This document shows, one piece after another, positions 23,170 through 36,005 of a stretch of DNA of 64,000 nt. Positions within the stretch are counted from its first letter, which is position 1. Every line of letters starts with the position of its first letter. A model generated the notes under the pieces. The model was not told the origin of the DNA and did not search any database. It saw nothing but the letters and a program-made list of their open reading frames with translations. The stretch is from assembly GCA_025667525.1 (NCBI GenBank), contig CM046882.1:544310630-544374629 (forward strand), in the 5' to 3' direction. Made by a program: the position numbers and the translations under genes. This stretch comes from Glebionis coronaria (Eukaryota > Streptophyta > Magnoliopsida > Asterales > Asteraceae).

Positions 23170-24560
23170 AGTGCGTAACTAGTGAGAGACCTACCCTTAT
23201 CCCGATCCTCAGCGTAGTCTGAATCAACAAAACTTGTTACCTCGACATGGTTGCCACGATTTGTCCCATCCACCAAACCCACGTTTATAGTGCCCTACAA
23301 ATACTTCATAATCCACTTCACTGCTTCCCAATGGAGTTTACCCGGATTCACCAAATGTCTGCTAACTACACTTACTGCATACGCTATGTCTGGCCTCGTG
23401 CACACCATTAAGTACATCAAGATCCCAACCACATTTGAATATGACACCATACTTATTCTTTCAACATCACAATCCCTATCCGGGCAATCTTTTAACGACA
23501 GCTTGAATTACCCATACAATGGTGTCTGAACCGATTTCGCATTGTCCATTCTAAACGTGTTTACAACTTTAGAAACGTACACGGATTGTGACACCCTCAG
23601 AATCTTGCGACTCCTATCCCTGACGATCTCCATACTAAGATCTTCTTTGCTTTCCCAAGCTCTTTCATGTCGAACTTCCTTTTAAGCAAAGACTTGGTAG
23701 ACCCGATCTCAACCTTGCTCTTACAAGCAATCAGCATATCATCTACATGTAACAATATATAGATATACTCCCCTGGTGCATAACTCCTATAATATACGCA
23801 ACTGTCGTAACTACTACGCTTAAACCCGTTGCTCAGCATATACTCATCGAACCTCTTGTACCATTGCCTAGGTGACTGCTTCAAACCATAAAGAGATTTC
23901 TTTAACAAACATACCTTGTTACCTTGTTCAAATCCCGATGACTGTCTCATGTAGATCACTTCTTCAATATTTCCATGTAAAAATGTCGTCTTTACATCAA
24001 GCTGCTCCAACTCATAATCTTTACACGCAGTCAATGCAAGTATAAGCCAAATAGATGTGTGTCGAACTACCGACGAAAATAGTTCATTGTAATCTATACC
24101 TGCCCTTTGTGTGAATCTACGAGCCACCAACCTTGCCTTGTACCTAGGCTTTTGAACACCTTCAATCCCTTCCTTTATTTTGAACAGCCATTTGTAACTC
24201 ACCAGCTTTTGCCAAGCTGGATGATCTACTAACACCCATGTCTTGTTCTTCCTTAGACAATCCATCTCTTTTTTCGTAGCAGCTTTCCACTTAGAACTGT
24301 CTTCACAAGCAACTGCTTCCTGGTATGTCAACAGTTGATGAGTATCTTCTTCCTCTGTTGCAGCAAACGCGTAAGCAACCATATTACTCTCATCCCAAAA
24401 CCTTGCCGGATTCATTCTTGTCCTTGGCTCTCTATCCCGAACCAATTGATAATCTTTGAGATCCGGTCAAGGATCAATTTCTTGAACCCCTGCATCTTCA
24501 TCATAGCCATCTTCCTAATCTGACTGATCTTCCTTATCTGTCTGGTCTTCCTGATCTATC
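23170..24560 (-). pseudogene. Copia F reverse transcriptase and partial RNase H
   Basis: After a linker (DREPRTRMNPARFWDESN) the RT reads PRYKARLVARRFTQRAGIDY, LEQLDVKTTFLHGNIEEVIY, VCLLKKSLYGLKQSPRQWYK and LLHVDDMLIA. The catalytic box is HVDD (codons at 23738-23749) instead of YVDD. A frame change near 23600 leads into the RT-RNase H connection (RPDIAYAVSVVSRHLVNPGK) and RNase H (VDSDYAEDRDKGRSLTSYA), which ends abruptly at 23170 where Copia B inserted. In sequence it is clearly a different Copia lineage from A, B and C. Confidence 0.85.
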
Positions 24561-24610
24561 TGATCTTCCTGATGTGTCTGAGCTTCCTCAGGCGTATGAT
24601 TATTTAACCT

Positions 24611-25006
24611 CTATAGTCCTACCTCAACCTGTAATTCCTCAACAAACTTATCTTTACATGCACGCGAATCCTTCAACGTGTCTTTGTACATGACACTTTC
24701 ATTGAAGACCGCGTTCCTGCTTGTGACTATTTTAGGTGATTCATTATCAAGCCTATATAGTATATACCCCTTCACACCTCCAGGATACCCCAAAAGAATG
24801 CATTTTACCGCTCTCGACTCGAGCTTACCTTGTTTAACGTGTGAATATGCGACACAGCCGAAAACCCTCAACATCCCATAATCACTAGGATGTCCCGACC
24901 ACATCTCCATAGGTGTCTTCTTCTCAATCGTTGTCGACGGTGACCTATTTACAAGATACGCGGTTGTACATGTCGCTTCCGCTCAGAAGGTCTTGGGCAA
25001 TTAATA
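24611..25006 (-). pseudogene. Copia F integrase, C-terminal half
   Basis: The frame contains an LPKTF.AEATCTTAYLVNRSP stretch with a stop at the usual Trp, then WSGHPSDYGMLRVFGCVAYSHV and CILLGYPGGVKGYILY, the usual end of the Copia integrase core and C-terminal domain. Integrase would insert element DNA into the host genome. The frame is cut at about 25006 by solo LTR G. Its upstream part may survive as a scrap at 27415-27469. Confidence 0.8.
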
Positions 25007-25131
25007 TGGTTTAGGAGTTGACTTAACCAAAGATTTTCGAAATCAAATTGCTGATTTTCTGACAGACAGACGGACCCTGACGGACCCTTTGGGAAAGGGT
25101 TCGGCGGGGTCCGTGGTACCTTTGCTTTGGC

Positions 25132-25139
25132 TATAAATA
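25132..25139 (+). promoter_or_regulatory. TATA box of solo LTR G
   Basis: TATAAATA in GGCTATAAATAGAGACC, followed after about 30 bp by a CT-rich CTCACTCATTTCTCACACC stretch where transcription could start. It indicates plus orientation. Confidence 0.65.
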
Positions 25140-25522
25140 GAGACCTCAAGCTCACTCATTTCTCACACCTTTCTAACATATTCTTCTCTTCAAATCTTAT
25201 CCTCTATCAGATATTTCTTTTCTCTAACATGTAGATCTTAGATCTGTAATTGTTCTTCTTCTTGTTTAGTATTTATTTTTGTAGTTATGGAGATCACTCA
25301 AGGTGTAAATAAGATCAAGAAGTTCAAGCACAAGACATGCATCAAGTCATTGTGTCACCTCCATCTAGACTAGTTTCTTTGTACTTGTCATCTCATGGTA
25401 TTATGTACAAGATCTATGATCTTGATATCTCGTGTTCTTCTCAACCGAGATCCATGACATATCATCATTGATCTATACATCTTAGGAGCGGAAAGGGCAA
25501 AGGCTAAGTGCGTGTTGACTTA

Positions 25523-26656
25523 GGGGATGTTTGGTACGATGGAATCGTATAGAATGGAATTACATATAAGAATGGAATAAAAAATAATGAGAATAACTTA
25601 CGAGAATAAAATAGATTCAATTGTTTGGAACAAAGAAAGAATCGAACACAACTTATATTAACATAATGATTCTCTTGTTTGGTTCAAAATATATTGGAAT
25701 GAAAAGGTTGATATTCATTAATTCAATTTATCTTTTATTTAAGCTTGTGTTGTAGAAAATTTTATGAAATTCATATGCTGTAACTTTATATGTATCAATC
25801 ATTTCGACGATTGTAATATTTTTCTAGTTTCAAATAAGTTTCAATGGAATATTTCTAACAGAAATAATCCCAAACATCATTTTACCATTTGAAGAATGAT
25901 GTTCGACCTGCATAACATTTGAATCTTGACATCTTCATTTGATATCCATTATTCATGGTATCCTCTATACTCTTGTAATTAAATATATAATTTATTATTT
26001 TTTATGATTAGGATTTAGCTCTAGCAAGCATGATGACAATAACGAATTAACGATAAACTTAAAATTTGAATATGTATCTGCTGATAAATTACTATATAAT
26101 ATTATAATTGATGTTAAGCTTAACTAAAAATCAAGCCCCAAACTATTGTCGTGTCACCACTGTCATGTGTGTTCATATCCTGTGAATTTTGAACAGAGGT
26201 TTATACATCCATATGAACATCAAGTTCTACAGAAGCATAACTAATACAAAGATTAGTTAGAGAGATTGTAATGATGTCAACCCAACACTAAAAACCAAAA
26301 AAACTTTTGATTAGCCAAATGAGACCTGGAATTTGATACGCAGGAGAAAAGTGATTGATAGGTTTTTATGAGATTTTCCCAAAATTAGACAACATGTGCA
26401 TTGCACATGCCTTTTTATTATATAACCCCCCCCCCCCCGTTTTTTCTAAAAACTTTTGATTCTCCGCTAGAATGGAGCCGTGAATAACTACCGCCTAATG
26501 TGCTCATTCTCTTCATTCTTTATATTTTTTAGAGAATGAATTTAAAGGAAAGAGAATCGTATTTTGATTCTTTGTTTCCATTCTTTATGTCAAACAAACA
26601 ATGGAAGCAGATTTATTCCTTTTCTCACCTTTCCATTCTAGCGTACCAAACATGCC
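25523..26656. mobile_element. Tourist-like (PIF/Harbinger) MITE
   Basis: Left end GGGGATGTTTGGTACGATGG and right end (reverse complement) GGCATGTTTGGTACGCTAGA form terminal inverted repeats. TTA is duplicated on both sides (25520-25522 and 26657-26659). The GGNNATGTTTGGT ends plus a 3-bp TTA target are typical of Tourist/Harbinger elements. At 1134 bp it is long for a MITE and has no transposase frame, so it is a non-autonomous deletion derivative. It contains a run of about 11 C near 26427-26438. Confidence 0.8.
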
Positions 26657-27414
26657 TTAGTGTATAGATCCATATTTCTCTTTTGTGAGATGTATGATCT
26701 TGATGCTTCATGACTCGATTTGATAAGGATTACGAATATGTCAAGACATGTTCTTCAAGATATAATCCATGATCTAGGCAAGATTATATCATAGAGTCAT
26801 CTCTATCTATAACAAACTATCATAAACCAATGTGTGTTGTCGGTTCTTGTATGAACCTGATACTTAGATTAGTACCTACAAATGTTGTAAGGTTATAAGT
26901 CGTGTTGGTTCTACTTGCGACTAAGAACTCAGGTGTTGATCCTATCCATTGTGCAAGGACCCGATGTGTAGCTTAGTACTGGATAAAGTGTTAGCGGTGT
27001 GGAAGGGACTTGTTGTACCCATGTGAAATAACACGACATCCTAGCTTATGTGTCGGTAAAGATTATAAGCCAATGTGTGAAGGTTTCTCCACCTGTGTAA
27101 AGGAGATTCTTTTACTAGTGAAGTCGAACTCTCGAGTAGGTGACTCGGGGAGTGGATGTAGGACAAGGAAGGAGTCCTTGTAGCCGAACCACTATAAATC
27201 ATTATGTCGGTTTGCATTTACTTTTCCTTATTGCTTTATCCTTATACTTGCATTGCTTGTGTGTGGTGTGATCTCTCAACGTGCTACTTCATTCATATAG
27301 TCTTTGACTATAAGCAAACACATCTCATACTATGTCCTCGCCAATGGACATTTGATACAAAAAGTTTTAAAAGATTAAAAGAAAACTATTCAACCCTCCT
27401 TCTAGTTTTCTACA

Positions 27415-27469
27415 TATAGTTTTTTAAATCTTTCAACATCTTCCATTGTGGTGTAATGGTAAACACATT
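27415..27469 (-). pseudogene. Scrap of Copia F integrase between two LTRs
   Basis: Fifty-five bases between LTR G and the Copia C LTR. On the minus strand they include ACACCACAA, TGG and GTTGAAAGATT in an order suggesting a decayed version of the conserved TPQ-(QN)G-ER motif of Copia integrase. That is what should lie upstream of the fragment at 24611-25006. The match is short, so this is tentative. Confidence 0.3.
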
Positions 27470-27974
27470 TGTTGATCCCTTTGATTGGATCTATATTATG
27501 TTAAGAACTAGTATAGTAGTTTGTAATTAAACTAAAACACTTTGAGAACTCTTACTCAAGCTAAATAAGTTATGCGGAATCTAACTTATAAAGCACCGAA
27601 GAACAAAATTACGTTTAACTATTCGATTCTCTTATTAATCGAATTGAATGGGGTACATGAATGACATTGTACTTATTTTCCTTTTATAGAGTAAGGAACC
27701 CTAGAAACCTTATAATATTCTATAAAGATAACTATATCACAGACGATATATTATCAATATTCTAACTATTTAAGTATATCACATAAGATATACTCTAACT
27801 ATAACTATGACATATCTTATACAAAGATATATTCGTCATAATCAATATAGCAGTACTTACTTTATAAGTAGCAGTACTTACTATGAACCGCGTTAACACT
27901 AACGGTACTTGAAAGATACTAACAGTACTTCAATAACACTAACGGTACTTGACACTTACAAATAATTCCCAACA
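27470..27974 (-). repeat. 3' LTR of Copia C
   Basis: A 505-bp LTR, TGTTGGGAAT...GGGATCAACA on the minus strand, with the same termini and nearly the same length as the LTR of Copia A. It has a TATA box (CTATAAAAG) at 27681-27690 and a C-type motif array at 27858-27962. The U3 body differs from that of A. Confidence 0.85.
27858..27962. repeat. C-type motif array in U3 (core CGGTACTTG)
   Basis: Five units on the plus strand: CAGTACTTAC twice, AACGGTACTTGA, AACAGTACTTCA and AACGGTACTTGA. They occupy the same U3 position as the A-type array of the A LTR. The same core recurs before ORF3 (54089-54180) and inside ORF3 coding sequence (52134-52232). Confidence 0.8.
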
Positions 27975-27982
27975 ATCCTCCC
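27975..27982 (-). other. Polypurine tract of Copia C
   Basis: Minus-strand GGGAGGAT immediately before the LTR start TGTTGGGAAT. The rest of the tract is separated from its original flank by insertion of D. Confidence 0.65.
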
Positions 27983-30900
27983 TGATGTAAGATTTTCGTA
28001 TATGTTTTAGGAAAAACGTGTATCAGCGGCAAGTATTAAGTTCTACGCTTTAGGTACGTAAAACCGAATAAGTGCGGGTTCGTTCTCGAAGGAGGTGTGT
28101 GGTTATGAGTGCCAATATGTAAAATCAAAGTTTAGATTAGTGTCGTTTTTGGTTTAAAGAGAGAAAAAGTAAAGACGAGCTACGACTACGATTACACTAC
28201 GACGAATTGACGTAAAACGCGAACATAAATACGTAAAACGTGACAAAGTTAAAATTTTAAGATAAAAAAATTTAAAAATTAAAACTAAGTTTAAAATAAT
28301 ATAAATAAGAATAAAAATTCAATAAATAAAATTTATAACCTTTTATTAATTAAATATTCAATTTTAAATGCTAATTAAAACCCTAAAATTAAATATAATT
28401 AAGAAAAAGCCCAAAATATTATTTAATTGAACTAACAACTCACTTATATTATTTAAAGACTAAAAAGTGTTTTTCCTAAAATTTAAAGACTATTTTTCTA
28501 TTTTTAAAACACTAAAAACAATTTTTAAACTAAAATAATGATTAAAAATAATTAAAAAATGCTAAAATTAATTTGACTTTTTTCAAAAATCCTAAATTAT
28601 ATTACTAAACAGTAAAAAAATTTAAAAAGTTGAAATAGTAAATTTTTTACACTAAAAGACAAAACAATTTGAATTAAATCATAATTAAACTAAGATTAAA
28701 TCTAAAAAAAATATTTAAAAAGGTGAACAGTAAAACTTTTTTAATCTAAAAATCTTAAAATAATTTTTTGAATCTAAGAAAAATTTTAAAACTAAAAAAT
28801 GTAAACTTTTTGCACTAAAAGAGAAAAACAGAAATTAAATAAACTAATTAAAAACTGAATTTAATCTAAAAATGAAAAATGAACAGTAACATAAAATTAA
28901 ACTAAATGAAAATTATTAAAATAAAATAACAAAAATAAGAAAATTAAAATGACTGAAAAACTCTTAAAAAGAGCCACTAAAGAGAAAAAAACAAGAATTT
29001 GATGTTGACTGCTGGTGGATTTTTGTCCTTATCCCCAGCAGTGGGAAAGATTACTCTAACAGTGGGAAGTATGTTCCCACTAACAATGAAAAATAACAGG
29101 TCTGGTGACCTTTTGGCTTGTAGATTGCTGATTTGTTGGTTTTACTTAGATACAAGGGCACCCCTACACTTAGTGGAGTGTAGGGAGTCTAGATAAACAA
29201 GAAATTGCACAAGTAGTTCACAAAAGTAACACAGAAATGACCCTATGCAGTTACTAATGAGGCTAATGTGGGGTCTGATGGTTTTGATGGTCTAATGTGC
29301 AAATGTGTGAGATTAAATCCACCAAAACTTGAGCAAACTACCACCCAACCACAATTAAACTCACAACAATCCTATATTAACATATTTGCTAACAATATCC
29401 AAGTTTTGAGATCACCATTAACTAAAACAAGGCAGATTAGAGACTTACTGGTTTTTTTAATCAAAAATTAAACATGCAAAGTGTTTTAAAACCATATGAT
29501 ACTGAAATCTAACTACTGATTCACTACTAACCAATAAATCAAGTATGTTTGAGTGGTTATTAACTGGTTTTACTGTCACCTTACCAATCAAACCCCTAAT
29601 CCCAAACACCCCATTAAATCTATTAACCAAAAATCTTGTGAACAGAATTTCAACCAAGCACATAAATCTGATACAAACCTATTCTAACATCTATAAGGGA
29701 CATAAATAAACAAAAATCAACACTTAGCTAACGCACAAACATTCAATCCACAAAAACCAATAAAAATCAATATTTTATGCTTAAAAAAGGGTTCAAGCCC
29801 ATGGTATACCTTGTGGGACCCACAATCCAGGCCCCACTATGGCTGCATTGCCATCTCTTTTTAGTTACAACTAAGCTTATGGCTTATGTGATATGTTGTT
29901 TGAATGTAGAGATGATGGTGGTGTTGGACTACAACAACACCAACACACCCTATATATCTTGAGTACAAGGAACCTGAAAAGATAAGTAAACCAAGAAAAC
30001 ACAAAGACAAGTTTATACAAGCAACCAATAAGCTGATTATTGGGCAACTTATATAAACAGTGAGGATTATCAGAAATTAAAAATGAGATTTTTGTGAAAA
30101 ACCTTGATTGAAACTTTCAAGATCTTGATATGATTCGTGAACTTAATAGCAAACTTCCACTATCACTTCCATTTGCACATTAAGTTAAAAAAATCAAGAT
30201 CAAAAGCTTGCTGAAAACCTATTTGCCACAACTTAAACCAAATATATTTTTTTTTCTTTTGAAAATCCTATTTTAGAAGCAAAAGCTTGAAAGGAAATAG
30301 TAACCAAAGTGAAGTAGCTTATAAAAACTTGATGGACTTATCAAGGTGTCAATAGAATAAGCCCATAAGCCTTTACAAACTAAAACAGCCAACAAAGAAA
30401 AATGCCAAGATTCCTTGAGAAGATTCTTGTTTAAACGAAATTTTATCTAAGTTATGCAAGAGAATTAAAAGATTACACTAAAAACAGGTAAAGTAACTTG
30501 GAACTCAGCAATGTTTATAAAAATTAAGAAAGCTTAAATTTTCATTAACTAAAAAAAAGTTTACAAAAATGCTGGAACAAGAAGAGTAGGGGTACATGCA
30601 CCCTCTACTTATACTACTGAAGAGAATACATGAATCCTAAAACCCTAATCTGTATAATACCAATAAAGCCCTTGGTCTTCACTTTTTGAATTTTGGTCAA
30701 AAATGCCTTCTCGTGATGCTTGTTGGATGCCAGCAACATCTTTTGATCATGGACGTTGATTAGAGTCCTTTGGGGCCAAGTAAAACATCTTGGTCGTTGA
30801 TCTTCTGCCAAGATTCTGTTTTTTCCTCTTATGGTGAAGCAGGGGAAGGCTGGGGTTCCACATGGGGGTCATGGGACATAAGTTTTGGGTGTGGGATGGG

Positions 30901-31712
30901 TTTATGGTTAGATGAATTAAGTTTCTGGATAATATTATCAAAAACCCCTTTGGTTTAGGGTTTTGATTAAGCTAGGGTTAATTGGGGAAAGGGATTAGGG
31001 AGGTAGTGTTTGATCTGGTTTGTGGGTTAATTATTTTAAAATCTTTGTTTGCCACCAAAATTACAACTAAACAGATTTTATTAAAAAAATCTATTTAATA
31101 ACGATAGTGGATAACTGACGTGGGGTGCGAGAGGCTTATGATTGGTGGGTCAACTTGGTCAAAGTGACGTGGCGACATATAATAGGCTGGTGGTGTTTGA
31201 CTGTCTCCCCCAAATGGCCCCTAATGTTTCTTGTTTTCTTCACTTTGTAAATAACAGCCTAAAAGTCCACTTCCTTTGTTATAAGTTTCACCAAGTTGTC
31301 ATTTATGGCACAATGCATTTTCAAACTTTGTACAAGGATCTTTTGTGTAATTTTGGCATTCTCCAAGGACTAAACATCTAACGTCTTGTCATTTTAGGGA
31401 CCCAAATGTAATTTTGGACTTTTACAAGGGTATAAAATGATAAGTCTTCAAAAGATGAGGGACCAATCTTAAAAAATCCTCAAACTTCAAGGACTTCAAA
31501 GGAAATTCATGATTTGGGTCCGGTTCTTTGTGCGGCTTCGTTTCCCGTGTTCGTTTTTGCTCCATTCTTGTGATCTTTTGTTGATTTCACGATATCCGTA
31601 CCTAAAATACACAATGAACAAATACAAATATATATTTGGGTATTTTGATGATATTTTAAGCGTTTTTAGCCCGATTTGGACGATGAGACTATGTATACTT
31701 GTAGTGTCATCA
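27983..31712 (-). repeat. 3' LTR of element D
   Basis: Plus-strand ends TGATGTAAGATT...GTGTCATCA. It is collinear with 38299-41131 plus 48630-49543. It preserves the empty form of the E1 insertion site, GTCGTTGATCTTCTGCC, near 30793. AT-rich and noncoding, with a small CAGTGGGA triplicate near 29030-29085. Confidence 0.85.
30605..30613 (-). promoter_or_regulatory. TATA-like box of element D LTR
   Basis: Minus-strand TATAAGTAG followed by AGGGTGCATG, about 1.1 kb from the U3 start. It is conserved in the other LTR at 40932-40940. Confidence 0.5.
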
Positions 31713-33612
31713 CTCCCCCATACTAAACCATTGCCGTGCCCTCACGCAATACTAGAATTAAGTATCATAGCACTTCCATAATTCATTTTTATTTGTCATT
31801 TATTGAAAACGTAAACTTAAATAAACTACTACACGTGTTTTAGACATAATGTATTGTTTTCATCACGATAAAGTGACTTTTGGGGTCATAGAATAAGAAC
31901 ACGTGAATGCCTCATAGAGATAATTTTGTCATCCTCGATTTTCACCTAATTCCATGCTAAGCGTGTAACGAGATCATTGTTATTATAAGTTAGCAACACG
32001 ATCATATCTCATGAGTGTTAATTACACACCTAAACTCCCTTATTCCTACTTGGTATCTCTTATATTTTATTTTGTCTTAATGATCACGAGGATACATGTT
32101 TGACTTATTTCGATAATTTATTAAGGCCAAAAATAAAGTAGCACGATTTAATCGATAGTTAGCCGAAGGATACGATCTTTTAAAACTGCTTCTCGTAATC
32201 TCCTTAAGTTCATATCTTGGCATAACTTGTTTCACGATTTGAGACCTTTCTCGGACCGATATTTGGCATGTACTTCATACTTCAAATCTTGGAAGACGTT
32301 CCTGAAATAATGGTCTTCATATATGGAATTTCTTCACTTGACGTTTTGGACCACGACTTCATCATTTTTCTTCAATCGTAATTTGGGATTGTGATATACA
32401 ACGATCCGCCTCCTTTTTGGACTTGGATATATTTATCCTCATACCTTGTTAGGGTCTTTTTGGATAGCTTCTCCATGATCTTTAGGGGAGTATATTGCTT
32501 CACGTCGTGTGTCTCGGTCTTTTATATTGATTTTGGAATAATGATACTTCACATCATCTTGGATCTTTAGCAACAAAATGGAGCTCCTCATGCCTTGTTA
32601 GGGCCTTTTTGGAACTTGCCAATCTTCACATCCCGCTTCAATAAGTTATGCCTTGGCTATGAACTCTATTTGAACACGAGCAACTTTTAAACAATCTTGG
32701 GCTAGAAGCTAAGTAACCTTTTAAATCGTACGACCTTACTTATTGCATTTATTTAAACAAAAGCGTGGGGTGAATAAGCTAATAATTACTACACATGAGA
32801 TCTTGAAAGATTACGAGACTTATAAATAACTCTATCATTTCTCGTCCTCATTTAAGAGACTTAGCCTAAAAAGTTTAGGAATCGAAGCTAAGTGCTTAAC
32901 ACGCACGGTCGAGTCAAAATTACTCTTATTCTCATCATCGGAAAACCTACATTCGTGTCTTAAACACTTATGAAAAACAAGAAAATTTTTAAAATTTGGC
33001 CATTTTTAGCCTTATTTTGCAACAAAACGATAACAAAAAGATGAATATTGGATTGCGTGGTGACGTAAGCAAGGTGAAGTATCTACTCACCCCCCCTCCC
33101 CATACTAAAACTAAACATTGTCCTTAATGTTTCGAGTCTAGGGGTGAAAACACCCCCATACTAGAGACGTAGTCGAATGCTTAATCTCGAGCATGGAAAG
33201 GGTAAAACGAATAACCTAAAAGCCGTTTATGAATTATGCAAATAAGATAAACGTTAAAACATAAAAGGGTATCATCGGATATCGGAATCTCCAAAGGCAA
33301 CGATCGAAGCTCGAGTGATCCGTAAAACGAACACGAGAGGCTTAAATGACGATGAACCTAATAAATCACAATCACAAACAACCACAGAACAAAGGTTGGA
33401 AGAGCACAAGTCCCCTCGTTACGTTAACTACGAAAGCGATAATATTTACAAGGATAAGCATGAGAATCCCCCACGAGGCACCTTGTTTTTTATAACCGAG
33501 TCAAAAGCTCTACTTGAATCCCCATAAATGTGATCATTTAGGGATAATCATGGTATGGTCATTTTTGGTGGGGCTTACATGATAAACAATGCCTAAAAGT
33601 ACATGGATTACT
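31713..33612 (-). other. 3' noncoding region and polypurine tract of D
   Basis: No reading frame of interest. Its left end (31713-31720) reads GGGGGAG on the minus strand right before the LTR, a good polypurine tract. The region is homologous to the 3' regions of E1 (44515-46543) and E2 (57342-59277), including two copies of a CCCTAACAAGG-containing repeat near 32446 and 32600. This shared segment ties D and E together. Confidence 0.65.
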
Positions 33613-35266
33613 TTAAAAACCCGATACACGTATACCGGGGTCAAAGATAGCATCCTCGTTTTCGGATGAAAGATGAAATAACGTTACTTCAATCGATAGT
33701 AAAACCCCAAAGGGGTAAAAGAAAATAGATGAGAAGTAGAAAGGTGGGGCAATGGGTGGGGCACTAAAATGAGCTACTCGAGGTAGACTCACACCAAGCA
33801 AATAGATATGATTTCCATTTATTGCATCGGTGGAAGACCGAGATTTCCCTTTACAAGCAATTCCGGGATCGTAAATCTCGTCCTCGGTGGAGAAACGTGA
33901 GGGAACATAAGGGGATTCCCCACACTAGATCCACACCAACCATCGTCAAAAGGAGTAGACGAGGTGGTAGCACTCATAAAACACGGTGATGACGGAGTTA
34001 AACTTGTAGAAAAATCTTTTAAATCCATTTTAAGATCTTTCCCTTTTTCATTGTTTAAAAACTCTTTATGAAAACCCGATTCGATAATGTCGAAAATATT
34101 TGGCGTGTCAAATTTAAAATTAGTCGCGCTAAAAATCCTCACATTTAAGTCATTGGTGGGAGGGGGTGGTGGATTATGTAAGTTCTCAAAACGTCGATCA
34201 ATAAAGAACACCGCCCCCTCGGGGTCTACATACTCGTCATCCTCATGAACGTCGATCTCATCGATTTATTCATCAAAAATAGGCTTGTCAAACCAAGGTT
34301 TGTCATTCCCTTGCTTGATTATTTTAGAAACTCTCTCGAAAAGATCACGATCAAGCACGAAACCATCATTCATTTGTGGGGATTGTTGATAAGTTAAATC
34401 CTCACGAATGTGGTAGACGTAATTCTCGTTTGAGGAGTGTTGATTAGGTAACTCCTCGAGAATTAGATTTTGGGTGGTCACATGAGTTGGTTTGTCATCG
34501 AATATAAGACGTTCCAACTCATCTAGTTCATCCTTGATTTTGGAAAGATCGACCTCACTTGTAGGTGGAAGTGGAGGCAAAAGAGCTAGCTCTCGTTCTA
34601 TGATTTCCTCAATCTCGGGATCAAACTCGTAATCATTGTACTTCACACATTTCTTTTTAGGAGAATCAAAAATTGCATGTGGATTTCGAAGTACTGATCA
34701 ATCTCGGCAAAATCGCCATCGTCATCGTCAAAGAAAGAGTCGATGTGAGCACTCACAACCATGGTCTTACAAGTCGAACGACTATGCTTAGGTGACTTTT
34801 CTAAAACTAGAGGATCGATGTCGATGAAACCTTTAGCCTCAACGGGTGTTGGGCTAGGAAAAGGAGGCACTTCGATGGAGTTAGAAGTTGAAGCCTCAAA
34901 GAAGTGGTCCTTCGAAGGTGGTGAAGACGAGTCCATTTTTGTCATTTTCATGATGGCACTAACGTCGCCCTTCGGAATTGGTCGTTCATTTGTTTCATCG
35001 AATACATCCCAAAGTGATTTTTCATTCATAAATTTACACATACCCTTTTGAATTAGGTACATGTATTCTTTATCGTTAAAATCATCGTCTTTAAAACCGT
35101 TTTTCTTAATTCTTTCAAAAGATGCATTAAGCCTCATACTTTCCGCTAAAGTGAACATTTTGAAATCATTAGGTTTAGAAACATTAGGTTTTGAAACCTC
35201 GGTTTTTTCATTATCATAAGACACTTGGGATTTACTCGTGAAAAAAGTCCATTTTATCATCCCCAT
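33613..35266 (-). pseudogene. Element D post-protease acidic tail, broken
   Basis: Frame pieces at 34643-35266, 34266-34646, 33819-34211 and 33613-33801 form an acidic, low-complexity polypeptide. It contains EIEEIIERELALLPPLPPTS, ELDELERLIF and EELPNQHSSNENYVYHIRED, and ends in NEDAIFDPGI. The same order and wording occur in the C-terminal half of the E frame. No enzymatic motif is visible. In D it follows the protease where RT would be expected. Frame changes show it is no longer a single gene. Confidence 0.7.
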
Positions 35267-35990
35267 ATCTCATAGTAAGTCTCCCCTCGTGAACGTCGAT
35301 TACGGTTCGAGCCGTCGATAATAATGGTCGGCCTAAAATAATGGGACATTTAGGGTCACACTCGTAATGGGATATAACAAAATCCGCGGGAAAAACAAAC
35401 TTTCCAACTTTGACATAGACATCCTCGGCTATTCCAATTGGTATTAAAGGCGTACAATTTGCTAGCTCGATTGTCATGTTCGTGGGGGTAAGTGAAGGCA
35501 ATCTCATCAATTTCCATAGAGAATGAGGCATAAGATTGATGCTAGCACCTAAATCGGCAAGGGCTAGACATCCCTCAATCTCGGAAAAATCACAAGGTAA
35601 TAGAAATTGGCCCGGATCCTCTTCCTTTCGCGGCATATGCCTTTTAGGTTTTTTAAGAAGGATCGATGCACAAGTTTCTTCAAGGGTTACTTTGGTAAGG
35701 TCGATAAAACTCTCTTTTTGAACCGTGGATGGAATTTGAGGTACACGAGGGTGTGCACTCTTTTCCTTGGTTGCCACGTTCACCCCATCGACTTTAGAAC
35801 AATAAGACGTCTTAGAAGTCGAGGGTTGAGAAGAAAGAACAAATCGAAATCCATCAAGGGTAGGGGTAATCACACGACTTTTTCCACGAGACGAGGCGGC
35901 TTTATATTGTTCCTTCGGATTTGCAACAGTGTCACTAGGTAACGAACTCGATGAAGCACCCGAGGATTTGTTCATAATAGCCGGAAACAT
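35232..35990 (-). pseudogene. Element D aspartic protease region
   Basis: Within 252 codons, residues around 150-245 read GCLALADLGASINLMPHSLW, then IPIGIAEDVYVKVGKFVFPADFVI and CPIILGRPLLSTARTVID. This is a retropepsin-like fold with the DLGAS active-site variant seen in Athila-type Gypsy elements and the ILGRPLL flap-end motif. The N-terminal half is Ser/Lys-rich linker. The segment is open, but upstream gag and downstream frames are broken. It would process the Gag precursor. Confidence 0.8.
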
Positions 35991-36005
35991 CTTTTTAATA
36001 TCAAT

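Larger units (their letters stand above)
25007..27414 (+). mobile_element. Solo LTR G with a nested MITE
   Basis: It runs TGGTTTAGGAG...CTAGTTTTCTACA and interrupts Copia F integrase. A TATA box lies 125 bp from the start. The CAACCCTCCTTCTAGTTTTCT end resembles many plant Copia LTR ends. Without the MITE it would be about 1.27 kb. The flanks TAATA and TATAG match only partly, so the target duplication is uncertain. No internal genes are present. Confidence 0.6.

Noticed and set aside
28250..28960. AT-rich tract as a possible centromeric or scaffold region
   Set aside because: It is part of both LTRs of element D (repeated at 38570-39300), so LTR identity explains it.
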